64,000 nucleotides of DNA from an uncultured Aquimarina sp. (GTDB taxonomy: Bacteria > Bacteroidota > Bacteroidia > Flavobacteriales > Flavobacteriaceae). The notes beneath the pieces were generated by a model, which did no database searches, had not been told where the DNA came from, and saw nothing but the letters and a program-made list of their open reading frames with translations. The first letter of the stretch is position 1, and each line of letters opens with the position of its first letter. The position numbers and the translations under genes are program-made. Where the stretch lies: contig CANMDW010000013.1 of the NCBI GenBank assembly GCA_947496705.1, positions 62,001-126,000 of the forward strand, given 5' to 3'. Positions 61,985 to 64,000 of the stretch are shown here, piece by piece.

Positions 61985-64000
61985 TTATCTGTAATGTGAA
62001 ATAGTACGTTATCCTTTTTCATTTCCTTTTTTGTAGTAAATAGTATTCTAATCATATAGTCACCCCAATACTGTTTGATTCTGGGGTCATGTTCGGTATT
62101 TAATAGTATCTGTTCCTGGGTAACCGAGAGTTTTTCGGGATCATAATACAGCCATATTTTTTTATTACTTTTTTTATCGACCAGGAACTCGAGCGTTCCG
62201 GGTTTACTGGCATCTACTTTGCAAATGGTCATCAAAGAAAGTTGTATATTGTTGCTTGAATTCTTTAATGTATATGTATCTAAAAGGTTGATTCCTTTTT
62301 TTCTATCTAGTGTTACAGATCGTTTCCAGGAATCTAAGTTTGCTTCTTGTGGATAAGCACCAGATATTTCCATCGAAAGCATAGCTTGTTTTTCGTTGAC
62401 TGTGTATTCAACGTTTTCTGCTTTAAATGCTTCCCCGTTTTTCTGCATCACTCCATTAATGGTAGGAAGGTTGTGATAGGCTGATTGATTGTTCCAAATT
62501 TCGTATCGTCTTTCACTGAAAGTCTTGGAATTATAAGAGGCCATTCCTACATCGATGATCACTGGTAAACCATCATAATACACAATAAAATTACCCACAT
62601 CGTTATGGTTATGCCCCTGCCCTTCTGCATTATGTCCTGCTTTTGCACCAAGGTAAAAACCTTTTGTAGATCCTGCTTTTTGACGTGCTGCCATCAATTG
62701 GGATACAGGCATCCAAACATCTTTTAAAAAGAGATGTTCCTGTGACCGGGCCTGCATCTCTTCTACCAGGAATATCTCTCGCAGTACCCTACCCATACCA
62801 TCATGATTACCAGCTCTCTCATCATAATTTCCGAATGGCACGAGATAAGCCCCGAGGTCCATCAGAGAAGGATCGTCGATACGCTGGCCATAATGATAAA
62901 TAAGAAAGGGATTGTTTCTGATATAAGGAACCGCATCGGCATAATTGAAGTAGAACTGCTCATTAATATGCATGCGATTGAGATATTGCCCCATCTGAGT
63001 GATCAAAGGGTCACTGTAAATATTGAACTTTCCATTGGTGGCTCCATATAGTAATTCTAAAGCATCAAACAAAGAACCTGCTGCATGACCCCAGTAATGT
63101 GGGCCTTCATCTGAAGCTCCATCTACCGGATTGTTGCTTACATAGGCATCCAATACTTTCAAGATCTTTAAAATATGTTGTGACAGTTCCTCCTTATCCC
63201 CGATCAACAGGACTGCCGTTGCCATCCAATTGGAGCTGATCCATGGATTCCAATTTCCTACTTTTTCGCCATTGGGATCGAGACCCATCCACCAGAAATC
63301 ATTTCTGTTTGCAGCAGGGTCCAATATTCTACGTTTTGCCTCCCGCTTTACTCTTTGATACACTAAAGGGGATACTTCATCCAACTGATCTTTTAATAAA
63401 TAGACCGACCAGGACAACATTTCGGCAGTTTCGGCAGCAAAAAGATCAACAATGGGTTCATTTACATCTGGTAATCCCATCCCGGCCTTTTGCATTCCGA
63501 TATGAGCTGGAATACCCCAAAATGTTTCTTCGCAGATCAACCAAATAGCATTAATGATCTGGTCAATAAAACGACCCTTGTTTTCTATACATTCTGCCAA
63601 TACCAGTTGTCTTAACTTATAGCGTCTTTCATAAGATACATTGGAGTATGGTTTACGATTACCCGTTCTGGCATAATCTAAAAAAAGGGTTGCCGGTAAG
63701 GCTTCCCATTCAAACGTAAGTGCTTCTTCTCCACGTTTGATCCATCGTTTTTTTATGTTTTCGGGTACTTTTTCCCAGACATCTCTATCGTTTGCTTTAG
63801 GATAAAGCTGCCAGGTTTCAGACGATTCGAGCATTGAAAGCAGTTGCTCATGAGTATATCTTTCTGTTAAGGGTTTCCAGTTTGGATTTGTTTGGGCTGA
63901 AGAATTGACAAATATACCCATCATAAGAAACACAAATATGTGTTTCAGCCTTAATAGCTGTTGTAAAATGCTATTCTGTAAAAATATTTCTTTCTTGCTC
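61981..64000 (-). CDS. Heparinase II/III-like polysaccharide lyase, 5' end beyond the window
   Basis: The chain has an N-terminal (alpha/alpha) toroid (about 60-380 from the GTG at 63933) and then the heparinase II/III-like beta-sandwich. That part carries GHNHNDVGNFIVYYDGLPVIIDVG and SAYHNLPTINGVMQ, the metal- and substrate-site motifs of this superfamily. The GTG start would leave a stunted signal peptide (MFLMMGIFVNSSAQ). The frame stays open to the window edge with LLRLKH just upstream, so the real start is probably outside. Such lyases cut glycosidic bonds next to uronic acids, which supports a uronic-acid-containing substrate. The CAZy family was not fixed by eye. It is coupled to GH97 by a 4-bp overlap. 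Confidence 0.85.
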   Translation of the reverse strand, partial: SKKEIFLQNSILQQLLRLKHIFVFLMMGIFVNSSAQTNPNWKPLTERYTHEQLLSMLESSETWQLYPKANDRDVWEKVPENIKKRWIKRGEEALTFEWEALPATLFLDYARTGNRKPYSNVSYERRYKLRQLVLAECIENKGRFIDQIINAIWLICEETFWGIPAHIGMQKAGMGLPDVNEPIVDLFAAETAEMLSWSVYLLKDQLDEVSPLVYQRVKREAKRRILDPAANRNDFWWMGLDPNGEKVGNWNPWISSNWMATAVLLIGDKEELSQHILKILKVLDAYVSNNPVDGASDEGPHYWGHAAGSLFDALELLYGATNGKFNIYSDPLITQMGQYLNRMHINEQFYFNYADAVPYIRNNPFLIYHYGQRIDDPSLMDLGAYLVPFGNYDERAGNHDGMGRVLREIFLVEEMQARSQEHLFLKDVWMPVSQLMAARQKAGSTKGFYLGAKAGHNAEGQGHNHNDVGNFIVYYDGLPVIIDVGMASYNSKTFSERRYEIWNNQSAYHNLPTINGVMQKNGEAFKAENVEYTVNEKQAMLSMEISGAYPQEANLDSWKRSVTLDRKKGINLLDTYTLKNSSNNIQLSLMTICKVDASKPGTLEFLVDKKSNKKIWLYYDPEKLSVTQEQILLNTEHDPRIKQYWGDYMIRILFTTKKEMKKDNVLFHITDK

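Noticed and set aside
1..64000. Integrated mobile element or prophage
   Set aside because: No integrase, transposase, tRNA attachment site or phage structural genes were recognised; the tail-fibre-like modules belong to ordinary Bacteroidota surface proteins.

Overview
The window reads as chromosomal DNA of a marine-type member of the Flavobacteriia (Bacteroidota), possibly close to Aquimarina; the genus is an inference. Support comes from a type IX secretion C-terminal sorting domain, lipoprotein signals typical of Bacteroidota, a hybrid two-component system (HTCS), DUF6443/YD-repeat proteins, AT-rich intergenic DNA and many S1 sulfatases. No rRNA, tRNA, CRISPR array, transposase or integrase was seen.

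Layout. (1) 1-2.3 kb: an M90/MtfA-like zinc peptidase, a cluster of related inverted repeats and an unrecognised conserved-looking protein. (2) 2.8-12.1 kb: a YD-repeat (RHS) module made of two secreted proteins. The second ends in a HExxH metallopeptidase-like tip overlapped by a small lipoprotein that may be its immunity protein, followed by a strongly structured intergenic segment. A 20-bp direct repeat flanks the module. (3) 12.2-16 kb: a GH63/MGH1-like glycosidase and a chimeric pseudogene joining the front of a second mtfA-like gene to the tail of a GH36-like gene. (4) 16.1-21.1 kb: a T9SS-sorted protein and two secreted proteins with repeated tail-fibre-like modules. (5) 21.5-34.2 kb: GH36-like glycosidase plus purple-acid-phosphatase-like enzyme, then a TonB-dependent receptor with two beta-helix lipoproteins (no SusD), then a GH2 enzyme. 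(6) 34.3-38.5 kb: the HTCS regulator. (7) 38.5-64 kb: one long, tightly packed minus-strand gene run. It holds seven S1 sulfatases (one fused to an aldose 1-epimerase), two PhoD-like phosphatases, a calcineurin-like phosphoesterase, a phosphotriesterase-like protein, a CE15-like esterase, a GH43-like beta-propeller, GH97, a heparinase II/III-like lyase, an exported class V aminotransferase and a decayed DUF1080 gene.

Together regions 5-7 look like a polysaccharide utilisation locus for a heavily sulfated, probably uronic-acid-containing and perhaps phosphorylated glycan. Sulfatases, esterase and phosphoesterases would strip substituents, the lyase, GH2, GH97, GH36 and GH43-like enzymes would cut the chain, and the receptor with its lipoproteins would import products. 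The HTCS would sense an oligosaccharide in the periplasm. Two regulatory sites were found by eye: a 15-bp direct repeat with 22-bp period upstream of the receptor gene, and a perfect 14-bp LacI/GalR-type palindrome upstream of one sulfatase gene. The substrate cannot be fixed from sequence alone.
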